Position numbers and translations under genes: made by a program. Of a stretch of 64,000 nt of DNA, positions 21,320 to 31,261 are shown piece after piece. The DNA is from Pseudomonas frederiksbergensis (GTDB lineage Bacteria > Pseudomonadota > Gammaproteobacteria > Pseudomonadales > Pseudomonadaceae): assembly GCF_003732665.1 (NCBI RefSeq), contig NZ_MOBP01000004.1, positions 286,335 to 350,334 on the forward strand. Reading direction: 5' to 3'. Each line of letters starts with the position of its first letter. Within the stretch, counting starts at the first letter, position 1. Below the pieces are notes generated by a model. It searched no databases. It saw nothing but the letters and a program-made list of their open reading frames with translations, and was not told the DNA's origin.

Positions 21320-22315
21320 TTACCGATGGTGAGTGTCGCCAGCCGGTCGCTGAAAATGGCGAACCTGGATCTGGAAACCATTGCGTAAGCCTACATAGAG
21401 GCTTTCCCCGGGAACGAGTCCCGCAGCGGTGGCCCAACGGGCCAAATCGTCCTGTTCAAACCCCAACCAAAGATCACCGCAGGCCTCCCTGGCCCAACTC
21501 TGGTTGTGGCTACATAACTCTGTCACTAACAGGCTACCGCCTGGTTGCAGCAAACCGGCCATGTGCTTGAGCGCTTCGGCCGGCGCGGCGAAATGGTGCA
21601 GCACCATGTTCAATACAACGCAATCGGCGGTCAGGCTCACACCGTTAAGTGCATCGGCCAATTGCAGGCTGACATTAGTCAGCGTTTCGCGTTCGCAGAC
21701 CTGGCGCGCCAGTTCGAGCATCGCCGGGCTGTTGTCCAGCGCCGTCACCTGGGTGAAGCGGCGCGCCAGTTCCGGCAGGAAACCGCCGTCGCCGGGGCCG
21801 ACTTCAATCGCCGTGGCGCCTGCGCTGAAACTCAGCTTGTCGAGCAGCGCCACCACGCTTTCGCGGTACTGCGGCAGGCCGGCGATCAGGTCTTGCTGGG
21901 CGCGAAACTTCTCCGCCACCCGTGAGAAAAAGTCCTGGCTGGCCGCCGCCCGTTGCCCGTGGACCTGAGCGATGCGCGACTGCACATCCGCCGGCAGGGT
22001 CAGGTTGTCCACTTCCTCCAGCAGCGCGGCATGCAGCTTGCCGCCCAGCAGGTCGGTGTGGGGCAGGGCGCGACGGTAGAAAATCGCGTTGCCTTCACGG
22101 CGGGTCGCCACCAGGTCGGCCTGGGCCAGGACCTTGAGGTGGTGACTCATGCCGGACTGACCGATGCCGAAGATCTGCGCCAGTTCCAGTACGCCAAACG
22201 AATCGTTGGCCAGCGCACGCAATACATTCAGGCGCAGAGGATCGCCGCCGGCCTTGCACAGGGCCGCCAGCTCATCGCAATCGTCATGTTGAATGGAAGG
22301 CACGCGTAAATTCAT
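21320..22315 (-). CDS. sahR: SahR: ArsR-family regulator with SAM-methyltransferase-like sensor domain
   Basis: 331 residues. Residues about 20-90 form an ArsR winged helix (GDPLRLNVLRALA...SHHLKVLAQADLVATRREGNAIFYR). Residues about 145-310 form a class I methyltransferase fold with the SAM-binding loop EVGPGDGGFLPELA (171 on). This pairing is the known architecture of SahR, a repressor of SAM-cycle genes that lets go of DNA when SAH binds the methyltransferase-like domain. Its position just upstream of metK and the perfect operator 42 bases before its start support the name. In this window the other SAM-cycle genes (ahcY, metF) instead have a riboswitch. A true methyltransferase activity is not excluded by sequence. 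Confidence 0.9.
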   Translation of the reverse strand: MNLRVPSIQHDDCDELAALCKAGGDPLRLNVLRALANDSFGVLELAQIFGIGQSGMSHHLKVLAQADLVATRREGNAIFYRRALPHTDLLGGKLHAALLEEVDNLTLPADVQSRIAQVHGQRAAASQDFFSRVAEKFRAQQDLIAGLPQYRESVVALLDKLSFSAGATAIEVGPGDGGFLPELARRFTQVTALDNSPAMLELARQVCERETLTNVSLQLADALNGVSLTADCVVLNMVLHHFAAPAEALKHMAGLLQPGGSLLVTELCSHNQSWAREACGDLWLGFEQDDLARWATAAGLVPGESLYVGLRNGFQIQVRHFQRPAGDTHHR

Positions 22316-22356
22316 AAGGCCAGCAGTCTAGTGAGGGTCGGAAAACCCCGCAAGGG

Positions 22357-22380
22357 CAATATCAAAAAGTTTTGATATTG
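22357..22380. promoter_or_regulatory. Perfect inverted repeat, probable SahR operator
   Basis: CAATATCAAAA and TTTTGATATTG are exact complements around a 2-base AG spacer. ArsR-family regulators bind such repeats, and SahR sites have ATATCAA/TTGATAT half-sites as I recall. It lies between divergent sahR-metK and tkt, 42 bases from sahR and 208 from tkt, so it more likely controls sahR-metK by autoregulation. Confidence 0.85.
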
Positions 22381-22588
22381 CTCGATAGATGGCACTTCTT
22401 GAGAAAAGGGTCACTCTACAAACCGTGTGCGGAAAGGTTTCACCGGGCGAATGCGACTTTATCCACCGGAAAAACGCCTCTGGATGACTATCTGTCATTG
22501 CCCCGAGGCGGGTGGGTGAGGGAAAATGCTCGCCTTTTTTCCGTTCCGATTTATTCACTCTCGATTCAGAACCCTCAGGAGAACAGCG

Positions 22589-24586
22589 ATGCCAAGCCGT
22601 CGTGAGCGTGCCAACGCCATTCGTGCCCTCAGCATGGATGCCGTGCAAAAAGCCAACAGCGGCCATCCGGGTGCCCCGATGGGTATGGCGGATATCGCCG
22701 AAGTGCTTTGGCGTGACTACCTCAAGCACAACCCGAGCAATCCATCGTTCGCCGACCGTGACCGCTTCGTGCTGTCCAATGGCCACGGCTCGATGTTGAT
22801 CTATTCGCTGCTGCACCTGACCGGCTACGACCTGTCGATCGAAGACCTGAAAAACTTCCGCCAACTGCACAGCCGCACCCCGGGTCACCCGGAATTCGGC
22901 TACACCCCGGGCGTGGAAACCACCACCGGTCCACTGGGCCAAGGCCTGGCCAACGCCGTGGGTTTTGCCCTGGCAGAAAAAGTCCTGGCGGCGCAGTTCA
23001 ACCGTCCTGGCCACAACATTGTCGACCACCACACCTACGTGTTCCTGGGTGATGGCTGCATGATGGAAGGCATTTCCCACGAAGTCGGCTCTCTGGCCGG
23101 TACGTTGGGCCTGGGCAAACTGATCGCCTTTTACGATGACAACGGCATCTCCATCGATGGCGAAGTCGAAGGCTGGTTCACCGACGACACCCCGAAGCGT
23201 TTCGAAGCCTACAACTGGCAAGTGATCCGCAACGTCGACGGTCACGACCCTGAAGAAATCAAGACCGCGATCGAGACCGCACGCAAAAGCGAGCTGCCGA
23301 CCCTGATCTGCTGCAAGACCACCATCGGTTTCGGTTCGCCGAACAAGCAAGGCAAGGAAGACTGCCACGGCGCCCCGCTGGGTGACGCGGAAATCGCCCT
23401 GACCCGCGCTGCGCTGAAATGGAACCACGGCCCGTTCGAAATCCCGGCCGACATCTACGCCGAGTGGGATGCCAAGGAAAAAGGCCGCGCCGCCGAAGCC
23501 GAGTGGGACCAGCGTTTTGCCGCTTACTCCGCCGCGTTCCCGACCGAAGCCAACGAACTGATCCGTCGCCTGAGCGGCGAACTGCCAGCCGATTTCGCGG
23601 AAAAAGCCTCGGCTTACATCGCTGAAGTCGCGGCCAAGGGCGAAACCATCGCCAGCCGTAAAGCCAGCCAGAACGCCCTGAATGCCTACGGCCCGCTGCT
23701 GCCGGAACTGCTGGGCGGCTCCGCTGACCTGGCCGGTTCCAACCTGACCCTGTGGAAAGGTTGCAAAGGTGTCTCGGCTGAAGACGCCAGCGGCAACTAC
23801 ATGTACTACGGCGTTCGCGAGTTCGGCATGAGCGCGATCATGAACGGCGTGTCCCTGCACGGCGGTCTGGTGCCTTACGGCGCGACCTTCCTGATGTTCA
23901 TGGAATACGCGCGCAACGCGGTCCGCATGGCCTCGCTGATGAAGAAACGCGTGGTGTTTGTCTACACCCACGACTCCATCGGCCTGGGCGAAGACGGCCC
24001 GACGCACCAGCCGGTCGAGCAACTGACCAGCCTGCGCAGCACGCCGAACCTCAACACCTGGCGTCCAGCCGATGCTGTTGAGTCGGCGGTTTGCTGGAAA
24101 CTGGCGATCGAGCGCCAGGACGGCCCTTCGGCGCTGATCTTCTCCCGTCAGAACCTGCAGCACCAGGAACGTGATGCCGGCCAGATTGCCGACGTCGCCC
24201 GTGGCGGTTACGTGTTGAAGGACTGCGCAGGCGAGCCTGAGCTGATCCTGATCTCCACCGGTTCGGAAGTGGGCCTGGCGGTTCAGGCGTACGACAAGCT
24301 GACTGAACAAGGTCGCAAGGTTCGCGTCGTTTCGATGCCGTGCACCAGCGTGTTCGATGCTCAGGACGCCGGTTACAAACAGGAAGTCCTGCCGTTGCAA
24401 GTCAGCGCCCGTATCGCCATCGAAGCCGCCCACGCGGACTACTGGTACAAGTACGTGGGCCTGGAAGGCCGCGTCATCGGCATGACCACCTACGGCGAGT
24501 CGGCGCCTGCGCCAGCCTTGTTCGAAGAGTTCGGCTTCACCCTGGAAAACATCCTGGGTCAGGCTGAAGAGCTGCTGGAAGACTGA
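22589..24586 (+). CDS. tkt: Transketolase
   Basis: 665 residues. It transfers two-carbon ketol units with thiamine diphosphate in the pentose-phosphate pathway. Visible motifs: [11 protein letters not shown] near the start, the ThDP-binding [12 protein letters not shown]...YDDNGIS, the pyrimidine-domain region around FGMSAIMNG and [15 protein letters not shown], and [19 protein letters not shown] at 22589 is chosen because AGGAGAAC lies just before it and the protein then begins [19 protein letters not shown] as in other pseudomonads. Divergent from sahR, followed by epd, pgk and fba on the same strand, which supply its erythrose-4-phosphate and triose partners. Confidence 0.97.
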   Translation: MPSRRERANAIRALSMDAVQKANSGHPGAPMGMADIAEVLWRDYLKHNPSNPSFADRDRFVLSNGHGSMLIYSLLHLTGYDLSIEDLKNFRQLHSRTPGHPEFGYTPGVETTTGPLGQGLANAVGFALAEKVLAAQFNRPGHNIVDHHTYVFLGDGCMMEGISHEVGSLAGTLGLGKLIAFYDDNGISIDGEVEGWFTDDTPKRFEAYNWQVIRNVDGHDPEEIKTAIETARKSELPTLICCKTTIGFGSPNKQGKEDCHGAPLGDAEIALTRAALKWNHGPFEIPADIYAEWDAKEKGRAAEAEWDQRFAAYSAAFPTEANELIRRLSGELPADFAEKASAYIAEVAAKGETIASRKASQNALNAYGPLLPELLGGSADLAGSNLTLWKGCKGVSAEDASGNYMYYGVREFGMSAIMNGVSLHGGLVPYGATFLMFMEYARNAVRMASLMKKRVVFVYTHDSIGLGEDGPTHQPVEQLTSLRSTPNLNTWRPADAVESAVCWKLAIERQDGPSALIFSRQNLQHQERDAGQIADVARGGYVLKDCAGEPELILISTGSEVGLAVQAYDKLTEQGRKVRVVSMPCTSVFDAQDAGYKQEVLPLQVSARIAIEAAHADYWYKYVGLEGRVIGMTTYGESAPAPALFEEFGFTLENILGQAEELLED

Positions 24587-24616
24587 TCCAGAAGTTGCGT
24601 CGTCCGGACTGCCGCC

Positions 24617-24680
24617 TTCGCGAGCAAGCCCGCTCCCACATTGGAATGCACTTCCCTGTGGGAGCGGGCTTGCTCGCGAA
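24617..24680. repeat. REP pair between tkt and epd
   Basis: Opposed REP cores with about 16 bases between. Confidence 0.85.
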
Positions 24681-24736
24681 AGCGATGGTCCAGGCAATGC
24701 TGCAGTAACTGAATCGCTACGGTAATCGAGAACCCC

Positions 24737-25801
24737 ATGCCCCAACCGCGTCCCTACAAAGTTGCACTCAACGGCTACGGCCGGATTGGTCGTTGCGTCT
24801 TGCGTGCGTTGTTTGAGCGAGGCGAGAAGGCCGGGTTTGAAATTGTCGCGATCAACGATCTGGCGGACATGGCCAGCATCGAATACCTGACACGCTTCGA
24901 CTCCACTCACGGGCGTTTCCCCGGCGAAGTGCGGGTAGAGGGCGATTGTCTGCATATTAATGGCGACTGCGTGAAGGTCCTGCGCAGTGCCACCCCCGAA
25001 GGCATCGATTGGGCGTCTCTGGGCGTCGATCTGGTGCTGGAGTGCTCCGGCGCTTACCACACCCGTGCCGATGGCCAGCGTTTCCTCGACGCCGGCGCGC
25101 CACGGGTGCTGTTTTCCCAGCCGATGGCCAGCGAGGCGGATGTCGACGCCACCATCGTCTACGGCGTGAACCAGGATTGCCTGACCGGCGACGAGCTGCT
25201 GGTGTCCAACGCGTCCTGCACCACCAACTGCGGCGTGCCGTTGTTGCGCCTGCTGGATCAGGCCATTGGTCTGGAATACGTGTCGATCACCACCATCCAC
25301 TCGGCGATGAACGACCAGCCAGTGATCGACGCCTATCATCATGAAGACCTGCGCCGCACCCGTTCGGCGTTCCAGTCGGTGATCCCGGTGTCCACTGGTC
25401 TGGCGCGGGGCATCGAACGCCTGCTGCCGGAACTTGCCGGGCGAATTCAGGCCAAAGCCGTACGCGTGCCGACGGTGAACGTGTCGTGCCTCGACATTAC
25501 GATGCAAACCGTCAGCGACACTGACGCCGTCGAGGTCAACCGGATCCTGCGCGAAGCCGCCACCAGTGGCCCGCTCAAAGGTCTGCTGGCTTACACCGAG
25601 CTCCCCCATGCAAGCTGTGATTTTAATCACGACCCACATTCGGCCATCGTCGATGCCAGTCAGACCCGCGTTTCCGGCCCACGGCTGGTGAACATCCTGG
25701 CCTGGTTCGACAACGAATGGGGGTTTGCCAACCGAATGCTGGACGTTGCGGAACACTATCTGCAAATAGCCGCTCCACTTTCTGTCACTAAAAAACAGTA
25801 A
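24737..25801 (+). CDS. epd: Erythrose-4-phosphate dehydrogenase
   Basis: 354 residues of the GAPDH family. An N-terminal NAD-binding motif (NGYGRIGR) and the catalytic Cys in SNASCTTNC (about 155-163) are present. The gene order tkt-epd-pgk-fba and the family branch point to Epd, which oxidises erythrose-4-phosphate to 4-phosphoerythronate for pyridoxal phosphate synthesis, rather than to glycolytic GAPDH. Some activity with glyceraldehyde-3-phosphate cannot be ruled out. ATG at 24737 lies within a weak AATCGAGA leader. pgk starts 17 bases after its stop codon. Confidence 0.92.
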   Translation: MPQPRPYKVALNGYGRIGRCVLRALFERGEKAGFEIVAINDLADMASIEYLTRFDSTHGRFPGEVRVEGDCLHINGDCVKVLRSATPEGIDWASLGVDLVLECSGAYHTRADGQRFLDAGAPRVLFSQPMASEADVDATIVYGVNQDCLTGDELLVSNASCTTNCGVPLLRLLDQAIGLEYVSITTIHSAMNDQPVIDAYHHEDLRRTRSAFQSVIPVSTGLARGIERLLPELAGRIQAKAVRVPTVNVSCLDITMQTVSDTDAVEVNRILREAATSGPLKGLLAYTELPHASCDFNHDPHSAIVDASQTRVSGPRLVNILAWFDNEWGFANRMLDVAEHYLQIAAPLSVTKKQ

Positions 25802-25818
25802 CTCAGGAATTGCGACCC

Positions 25819-26982
25819 ATGACCGTGTTGAAGATGACCGACCTCGATCTGCAAGGTAAGCGCGTACTGATCCGCGAAGACCTCAACGTCCCAGTCAAGG
25901 ACGGTGTTGTCACCAGCGATGCGCGTATCCTGGCTTCGCTGCCGACCATCAAGCTGGCCCTGGAAAAAGGCGCGGCCGTGATGGTCTGCTCGCACCTTGG
26001 GCGTCCGACCGAAGGCGAGTTCTCGGCCGAGAACAGCCTCAAGCCAGTCGCTGACTACCTGAGCAAGGCCCTGGGCCGCGAAGTGCCGCTGGTGGCCGAT
26101 TACCTGGGCGGCGTTGACGTGAAGGCCGGCGACATCGTGCTGTTCGAAAACGTGCGCTTCAACAAAGGCGAGAAAAAGAACGCTGACGAACTGGCCCAGC
26201 AATACGCCGCCCTGTGCGACGTGTTCGTGATGGACGCCTTCGGCACCGCTCACCGTGCCGAGGGTTCGACCCACGGCGTCGCCAAGTTCGCCAAAGTCGC
26301 CGCCGCTGGCCCGCTGCTGGCTGCTGAACTGGACGCACTGGGCAAAGCCCTCGGCGCCCCGGCCCAGCCAATGGCCGCCATCGTGGCCGGCTCCAAGGTC
26401 TCGACCAAACTCGACGTGCTCAACAGCCTGAGCCAGATCTGCAACCAGTTGATCGTTGGTGGCGGCATTGCCAACACCTTCCTGGCCGCAGCCGGTCACC
26501 CGGTTGGCAAATCCCTGTACGAACCGGACCTGCTGGACACCGCTCGCGAAATCGCCGCCAAGGTCAGCGTGCCGCTGCCGGTGGACGTTGTAGTCGCCAA
26601 GGAATTCGCGGAAAGCGCCACTGCAACGGTCAAGCTGATCGCTGACGTGGCCGACGACGACATGATTCTGGACATCGGCCCACAGACTGCGGCGAATTTC
26701 GCCGAGCTGCTGAAGTCGTCCAAGACCATCCTGTGGAACGGCCCGGTGGGTGTGTTCGAATTCGACCAGTTCGGTAACGGCACCAAAGTCCTGGCCCAGG
26801 CCATCGCGGAAAGCTCGGCGTTCTCCATCGCCGGCGGCGGCGACACCCTGGCGGCCATCGATAAATATGGCGTTGCCGATCAGATCTCCTACATTTCTAC
26901 CGGCGGCGGCGCGTTCCTCGAATTCGTCGAAGGCAAGGTACTGCCGGCCGTTGAAGTCCTGGAAAGCCGGGCCAAGGCCTGA
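25819..26982 (+). CDS. pgk: Phosphoglycerate kinase
   Basis: 387 residues, full length. It transfers phosphate from 1,3-bisphosphoglycerate to ADP (or the reverse, in gluconeogenesis, as usual for pseudomonads). Hallmarks: [45 protein letters not shown], and the nucleotide-binding GGG(D)TLAA near the C-terminus. The ATG at 25819 has AGGA about ten bases upstream and is preferred over the TTG at 25810. A small lipoprotein gene follows after 34 bases. Confidence 0.97.
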   Translation: MTVLKMTDLDLQGKRVLIREDLNVPVKDGVVTSDARILASLPTIKLALEKGAAVMVCSHLGRPTEGEFSAENSLKPVADYLSKALGREVPLVADYLGGVDVKAGDIVLFENVRFNKGEKKNADELAQQYAALCDVFVMDAFGTAHRAEGSTHGVAKFAKVAAAGPLLAAELDALGKALGAPAQPMAAIVAGSKVSTKLDVLNSLSQICNQLIVGGGIANTFLAAAGHPVGKSLYEPDLLDTAREIAAKVSVPLPVDVVVAKEFAESATATVKLIADVADDDMILDIGPQTAANFAELLKSSKTILWNGPVGVFEFDQFGNGTKVLAQAIAESSAFSIAGGGDTLAAIDKYGVADQISYISTGGGAFLEFVEGKVLPAVEVLESRAKA

Positions 26983-27016
26983 GGTACCCAAAATGACCAG
27001 GCAAAGGAGTGTTTTT

Positions 27017-27241
27017 ATGGTCAGGACCATCGCGCTGTTGATCGTCGCGTGTGCCTTGGCGGCTTGCGGGAGTAACCCGAAAGCCAAGCCGGAGCCCGCG
27101 CCGTCTGCGCCGGCTGATAAGGGCTGTTACCAGGCCGACTGGCAGGCCGAAACCAACCCGGTGCTGAACAAGCGTTCCGGGCCCGATGGCCTGGACAAAT
27201 ACGAGACACAGACACCGGGCAAGGAACATGGCTGCCCTTGA
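27017..27241 (+). CDS. Small lipoprotein of unknown function
   Basis: 74 residues. The signal peptide ends in the lipobox LAAC (Cys 17), followed by a short Pro/Ala/Lys linker and about 45 residues containing two cysteines (KGCYQADWQAE, HGCP) that could form one disulfide. I do not recognise the family. ATG at 27017 has a perfect AAAGGAG seven bases upstream. It sits between pgk and an MliC-like gene, and small lipoproteins occur at the same place in P. aeruginosa (PA0553-PA0554 region). Confidence 0.75.
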   Translation: MVRTIALLIVACALAACGSNPKAKPEPAPSAPADKGCYQADWQAETNPVLNKRSGPDGLDKYETQTPGKEHGCP

Positions 27242-27297
27242 TGGGTCTGACTCTTTACTCAAGGCCGGCGGCGTGCGCCGTTGGTCGAGGAACATGG

Positions 27298-27630
27298 ATG
27301 AAAGGTTTTATCGCCGTCATGGCGCTGGCACTGCTGGCAGGTTGCTCCAATTTCAACCTGTTCAACACCTCGGCGCCCGCGGACAACTGGACCACCTGGA
27401 CCTGCGACAGCCAGGCGAAAGTGCTCTGGCGCTACACCGACGACAGCCGCAAGGAAGTCGACGTGCGTCTCGGCGGGGCCGATCAGGTCTATCGCCTGAA
27501 GCTTGAACCGGGCGCCGAAGGATCGCTGTACAGCAACGACATGCTGGCGTTTCACGTAAAAGGTGAGGAAGGCCTGGTGTACTGGGTCGCCACCAATGAT
27601 TTGATTGGCCGCGGTTGTAAAGCCGAGTAA
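27298..27630 (+). CDS. MliC-like lipoprotein (c-type lysozyme inhibitor family)
   Basis: 110 residues with lipobox LAGC (Cys 16). The body follows the MliC/PliC pattern: an early Cys (36), alternating beta strands, VDVRLGG, YRLKL, the PGAEGSLYS loop, LAFHVKGEE and a last Cys (107) that would pair with Cys 36. MliC proteins block host lysozyme from the outer membrane. In characterised members a Ser in the SGxxY loop and a Lys in the KG motif insert into the lysozyme active site. Here the Lys is kept (88) but the Ser position is Glu 74, so inhibition is not assured. GAGG lies seven bases before the ATG at 27298. Confidence 0.7.
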   Translation: MKGFIAVMALALLAGCSNFNLFNTSAPADNWTTWTCDSQAKVLWRYTDDSRKEVDVRLGGADQVYRLKLEPGAEGSLYSNDMLAFHVKGEEGLVYWVATNDLIGRGCKAE

Positions 27631-27668
27631 TTGACACACCACAGATCCAATGTGGCAGCAGATCCAAA

Positions 27669-27758
27669 TGTGGGAGCGGGCTTGCTCGCGAAAGCGGTGG
27701 ATCAGCTTGCATCAGTGCTGAATGTTGAACCGCATTCGCGAGCAAGCCCGCTCCCACA
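27669..27758. repeat. REP pair between the MliC-like gene and fba
   Basis: Opposed REP cores with about 45 bases between. Confidence 0.85.
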
Positions 27759-27900
27759 AGGGATCTGTGTAGGTACAACAGATTTAGGCAATACCGAATG
27801 AGCGGACCGGACCAACCCCCGATCTGCAATAACTTGAATAGCCGCCGCCGCTACGGCAGGCTGGCACGATTAACGACCCAAACCGGGAGAGACACACACA

Positions 27901-28965
27901 ATGGCACTTATCAGCATGCGCCAGATGTTGGACCACGCAGCCGAATTCGGCTACGGCGTTCCAGCCTTCAACGTCAACAACCTTGAGCAGATGCGCGCCA
28001 TCATGGAAGCCGCTGACAAGACTGACTCCCCGGTGATCGTCCAGGCTTCGGCCGGTGCGCGCAAATACGCAGGCGCCCCGTTCCTGCGTCACCTGATCCT
28101 CGCGGCAATCGAAGAATTCCCGCACATCCCGGTGTGCATGCACCAGGACCACGGCACCAGCCCTGACGTCTGCCAGCGCTCCATCCAACTGGGCTTCAGC
28201 TCGGTGATGATGGACGGTTCCCTGGGCGAAGACGGCAAGACCCCGACCGACTACGACTACAACATCCGCGTGACCCAACAAACCGTGGCCATGGCTCACG
28301 CCTGCGGCGTTTCGGTAGAAGGCGAGCTGGGCTGCCTGGGTTCCCTGGAAACCGGCATGGCCGGTGAAGAAGACGGCATCGGCGCCGAAGGCGTTCTGGA
28401 TCACAGCCAAATGCTGACCGACCCGGAAGAAGCCGCTGACTTCGTCAAACGCACCCAGGTCGACGCCCTGGCCATCGCCATCGGCACCAGCCACGGCGCG
28501 TACAAGTTCACCAAGCCACCAACCGGCGACGTGCTGGCCATCGACCGCATCAAAGAAATCCACAAACGCATCCCCAACACCCACCTGGTGATGCACGGCT
28601 CGTCCTCCGTGCCACAAGACTGGCTGGCGATCATCAACCAGTACGGCGGCGACATCAAAGAAACCTACGGCGTGCCGGTTGAAGAAATCGTCGAAGGCAT
28701 CAAGCACGGCGTGCGCAAGGTCAACATTGACACCGACCTGCGCCTGGCATCCACCGGTGCGATGCGTCGCCTGATGGCTACCAACCCTAGCGAGTTTGAC
28801 CCGCGTAAGTTCTTCGGCGCGACCGTGACGGCGATGCGTGATGTGTGTATCGCTCGTTATGAAGCGTTTGGTACTGCGGGTAATGCTTCGAAGATCAAAC
28901 CGATCTCGTTGGAAGCGATGTATCAGCGGTATTTGAAGGGTGAGTTGAACGCTAAGGTTAATTAA
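27901..28965 (+). CDS. fba: Class II fructose-1,6-bisphosphate aldolase (Calvin-type)
   Basis: 354 residues. A zinc enzyme that splits or joins fructose-1,6-bisphosphate. Class II features: MHQDHGTSP with zinc-ligand histidines, [33 protein letters not shown], and VMHGSSSVP. The length and the ending [12 protein letters not shown] match the Calvin-cycle subtype called Fda in Pseudomonas. In this genus it works mainly in gluconeogenesis. GGGAGAG lies ten bases before the ATG. A strong terminator follows 27 bases after the stop and marks the end of the core block before the AT-rich patch. Confidence 0.96.
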   Translation: MALISMRQMLDHAAEFGYGVPAFNVNNLEQMRAIMEAADKTDSPVIVQASAGARKYAGAPFLRHLILAAIEEFPHIPVCMHQDHGTSPDVCQRSIQLGFSSVMMDGSLGEDGKTPTDYDYNIRVTQQTVAMAHACGVSVEGELGCLGSLETGMAGEEDGIGAEGVLDHSQMLTDPEEAADFVKRTQVDALAIAIGTSHGAYKFTKPPTGDVLAIDRIKEIHKRIPNTHLVMHGSSSVPQDWLAIINQYGGDIKETYGVPVEEIVEGIKHGVRKVNIDTDLRLASTGAMRRLMATNPSEFDPRKFFGATVTAMRDVCIARYEAFGTAGNASKIKPISLEAMYQRYLKGELNAKVN

Positions 28966-28992
28966 GCCTGGGTGTTAAATTGTGTTGAAAAG

Positions 28993-29018
28993 AAACCCGC
29001 CGAGAGGCGGGTTTTTTT
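28993..29018 (+). terminator. Rho-independent terminator after fba
   Basis: The stem AAACCCGCC/GGCGGGTTT has a GAGA tetraloop and is followed by a T run. Confidence 0.92.
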
Positions 29019-29075
29019 GTGCGTAAATAAAGGGATAGAGATAAATAATCTGTCCCTATTTATTCCCTATTGTCG

Positions 29076-29636
29076 CTACACATTGCGCTCGACAATTTGC
29101 AAGGTGACATTAGGGCCGATGTATCCTGCATCTCCGCCCATTGTACAGGTGTATGCTGCCCATTGATTGTTGCCAGTATAATCAGCGTATACTTTTTTGT
29201 GGAGCTGTAAGTTCCCGTCCGCGGAATTGAGCTCCAAATTAGTAAAAGTGTTTCCTGCTAGTTGAGCTGGATGAATAAATTGGCCATTTTGGAAAAATGC
29301 AAAGTCGCTGCGCTCATTTGATGATTGATAAAGTCCTATGTAACGGGTAGATGTTCTTCCTAGCCAGTAACCGTTGTAGGAACCGGGTTCTCGACTAGCT
29401 ATGTGATAGATGAAATCTCTTCCGGAATACAGGAAGTACAATAACGGTGATTCGCTTCCTAGGCAGCAATTTGCGCATAAGTACTCTTCCTTCGGAAGTC
29501 CAACCGTATATTTAGTCGTCGATCCGTATTGTGTTTTAAGACTTTCTGTTCCATTTTTTATGTATTGAAAGCCTAAATTGCAAGGGAGAGCTTCTCCTGT
29601 TATCTGCAGGCGGCCAGTAAATGATAATTCACTCAT
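29076..29636 (-). CDS. Hypothetical protein, AT-rich orphan gene
   Basis: 186 residues, no signal peptide and no membrane segment. The sequence is rich in Tyr, Asn, Ser, Thr and Gly and looks all-beta, with repeated aromatic-Gly strands such as NGYWLGRTSTRYIGLYQS. Five cysteines are present, including ANCCLG. I do not recognise the family. Its base composition and codon choice (many AT-ending codons) differ clearly from the neighbours, which suggests transfer. GAGG lies seven bases before the ATG at 29636. Adjacent to a RAYT transposase and its palindromes. Confidence 0.6.
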   Translation of the reverse strand: MSELSFTGRLQITGEALPCNLGFQYIKNGTESLKTQYGSTTKYTVGLPKEEYLCANCCLGSESPLLYFLYSGRDFIYHIASREPGSYNGYWLGRTSTRYIGLYQSSNERSDFAFFQNGQFIHPAQLAGNTFTNLELNSADGNLQLHKKVYADYTGNNQWAAYTCTMGGDAGYIGPNVTLQIVERNV

Positions 29637-29810
29637 GATGCACCTCGTTAATTAAGAATCGCTAGGGCTGAAAAGGTCTTTTCATTTTTTGCTTGTTGCG
29701 TGTTCAATGGTAGATAGTGTCACTTTTATTAGCACCTGTAAGATATGACAGTTTTTAAGAACGTTTAGTTATGAGTCTCAAAACTAAAAAAACAGGGCGC
29801 GGAAATAATG

Positions 29811-29870
29811 GCAGAAAAGGGGACAGATTTATTTGGCAGAAAAGGGGACAGATTTATTTAATCTATCCCC
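29811..29870. repeat. RAYT-associated palindrome, left side
   Basis: Two direct copies of GGCAGAAAAGGGGACAGAT-type sequence; the second forms a hairpin, GGGGA-C-AGATT / AATCT-A-TCCCC with a TATTT loop (29844-29870). It sits just downstream of the transposase gene. Confidence 0.85.
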
Positions 29871-29888
29871 TCTTCAAAAGTATCAAGT

Positions 29889-30578
29889 CTATTTCGCCGG
29901 TCTGCCTCGCAGTCGTTGTATTATCCGCAATCCGGTAATCGCCTCAATCTCATCGGTAAATCTTGCATCGCCAGTGAGTTGTCCGCGTTGAAGTGCGCCT
30001 CTAAGCAATTGCAGTTCTGATGAAGGGGTTTCCTGCTCCATGAAAGAGGCGTAGCGCGCGAGGCGTTCGGTAGGGGTGGTGCCCAGTTCATTGAATCCTG
30101 GATTTTCATCCAGCCAGTTATCCACAGAAGATTCATTGAGACGTAAGTGCAGGCTGGACCAAGGGTAGTCCCGTGCACGTTGCACAATCTTCGCTCGCAC
30201 CGGGTTGAGTTCGATGTATCGGCTACAGGCCAGCAGATAGCTATCGGTTTGTACGACGCTGGATTTGTAGCGGCTTTCCCACAGCGTGCCAGAGCGACCT
30301 TCCAGTTTGTTCCGGCGCCGCGTCATACGACCTGCCAAGCCTTTCATCAATTGTCCGAGACCACTCGCAGAGTCACCGGGTGCGAGTAATAAATGGACAT
30401 GATTAGTCATTAGGCAGAATGCGTACACCTTCACATCGAAGGCCGTTTTGAGTGCTTGCAAGTCAGCCAGGTAGTGTTCGAAATCGGTTGTTTCGGCGAA
30501 GACCACTTGCTTGTTGTGACCTCGTTGTACGACGTGATGCGGGTAATTGGGCAATACGATGCGTGCCGTTCTAGGCAT
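29889..30578 (-). CDS. REP-associated tyrosine transposase (RAYT, Y1/HUH type)
   Basis: 229 residues. Single-strand transposase fold with the two-histidine motif TNHVHLLL (His 60, His 62) and the catalytic tyrosine in SRYIELNPVRA (Tyr 121). The opening MPRTARIVLPNYPHHVVQRGHNK is typical of the family, and a C-terminal extension of about 90 residues carries basic stretches. RAYTs cut and join the palindromic repeats that accompany them and are thought to spread REPINs. Here GGGGAC(A/G)GATTTATT palindromes flank it, not the abundant GTGGGAGC REPs, so those are probably its own substrate. ATG at 30578 has AGGTGG upstream; an ATG six codons earlier is possible. Confidence 0.92.
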   Translation of the reverse strand: MPRTARIVLPNYPHHVVQRGHNKQVVFAETTDFEHYLADLQALKTAFDVKVYAFCLMTNHVHLLLAPGDSASGLGQLMKGLAGRMTRRRNKLEGRSGTLWESRYKSSVVQTDSYLLACSRYIELNPVRAKIVQRARDYPWSSLHLRLNESSVDNWLDENPGFNELGTTPTERLARYASFMEQETPSSELQLLRGALQRGQLTGDARFTDEIEAITGLRIIQRLRGRPAK

Positions 30579-30768
30579 ATGGCCACCTACTTCCATGTAT
30601 GTTTTGGAAAGCGTAGCAGAATGATCAGGAAAATAACCTGATGGAATTGTTGTAAGGTTTTATGTCATAACCTAACGTTCTGTTATCGCGAAATTGTATT
30701 GCTAACTGTTATTTCTTACAGGTGTTTTGTTGCGGGAGGTTGATTACGGTTAGGGCAAGGAGGATGCA

Positions 30769-30789
30769 TAAATAAATCCGTCCCCTTTT
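30769..30789. repeat. RAYT-associated repeat arm, right side
   Basis: ATAAATAAATCCGTCCCCTTT is the inverted counterpart of the GGGGACAGATTTATT copies at 29811-29870. The transposase gene is therefore bracketed by inverted copies. Confidence 0.75.
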
Positions 30790-30821
30790 CTACTTGTGCT
30801 TAGAGCTCACTTGCTTGCGGG

Positions 30822-31232
30822 ATGAAAAAGATGAAAATTGAAAATAACGTCAATAAAAAAATTGCTGGTAGTCTGGAAGTCAAATTCACACATCAAGACT
30901 ATGGTGAGCACGAGTTGAAGCTTGAGGAGGAGGGCCTTTTCTCTAGGGATAGCGAGTTCTTTTATATTAGTCCGAAGGATAGAGAGGTAGGCGGGCATAG
31001 TTATTATATGGGAATTAAGTTTAGAACGGGCCTTGAGGTTGAAACGACCTACACGCTAAAACGAAATGATGACTCAGTTAGAGCACATTTGGAGATTGAT
31101 CGTGTTGACGGTGATAAATATGCCAGTGGTACATTTAGTTTGTCTGCGGGTATGCCATATCCCGCGGGGGAATTCGAGCTCTTCGAGGAAGGGGTCTTTA
31201 AAGCAAAGGGAAAATTCAAGTCAGTCGCTTGA
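30822..31232 (+). CDS. Hypothetical protein, AT-rich orphan gene
   Basis: 136 residues, acidic and basic residues in alternation, no signal peptide or membrane segment. The pattern of short hydrophobic strands separated by charged turns suggests a beta-sandwich. No family recognised. AT-rich codon use sets it apart from the core genes. Two starts are possible (30822 and 30831); neither has a strong ribosome-binding site. A perfect 20-base hairpin with a T run lies 29 bases past the stop and can serve as its terminator. Confidence 0.6.
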   Translation: MKKMKIENNVNKKIAGSLEVKFTHQDYGEHELKLEEEGLFSRDSEFFYISPKDREVGGHSYYMGIKFRTGLEVETTYTLKRNDDSVRAHLEIDRVDGDKYASGTFSLSAGMPYPAGEFELFEEGVFKAKGKFKSVA

Positions 31233-31261
31233 AAAGTGAGTAGTTGCAGGAAAAGTGCAGG

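Noticed and set aside
22328..25765. Open minus-strand frame of 1,145 codons opposite tkt and epd
   Set aside because: It is antisense to two well-supported enzymes. Long antisense frames are common in high-GC genes, and its translation shows no domain.
24737..25801. Glycolytic GAPDH
   Set aside because: Gene order with tkt, pgk and fba and the overall sequence fit Epd better; activity on glyceraldehyde-3-phosphate remains possible.
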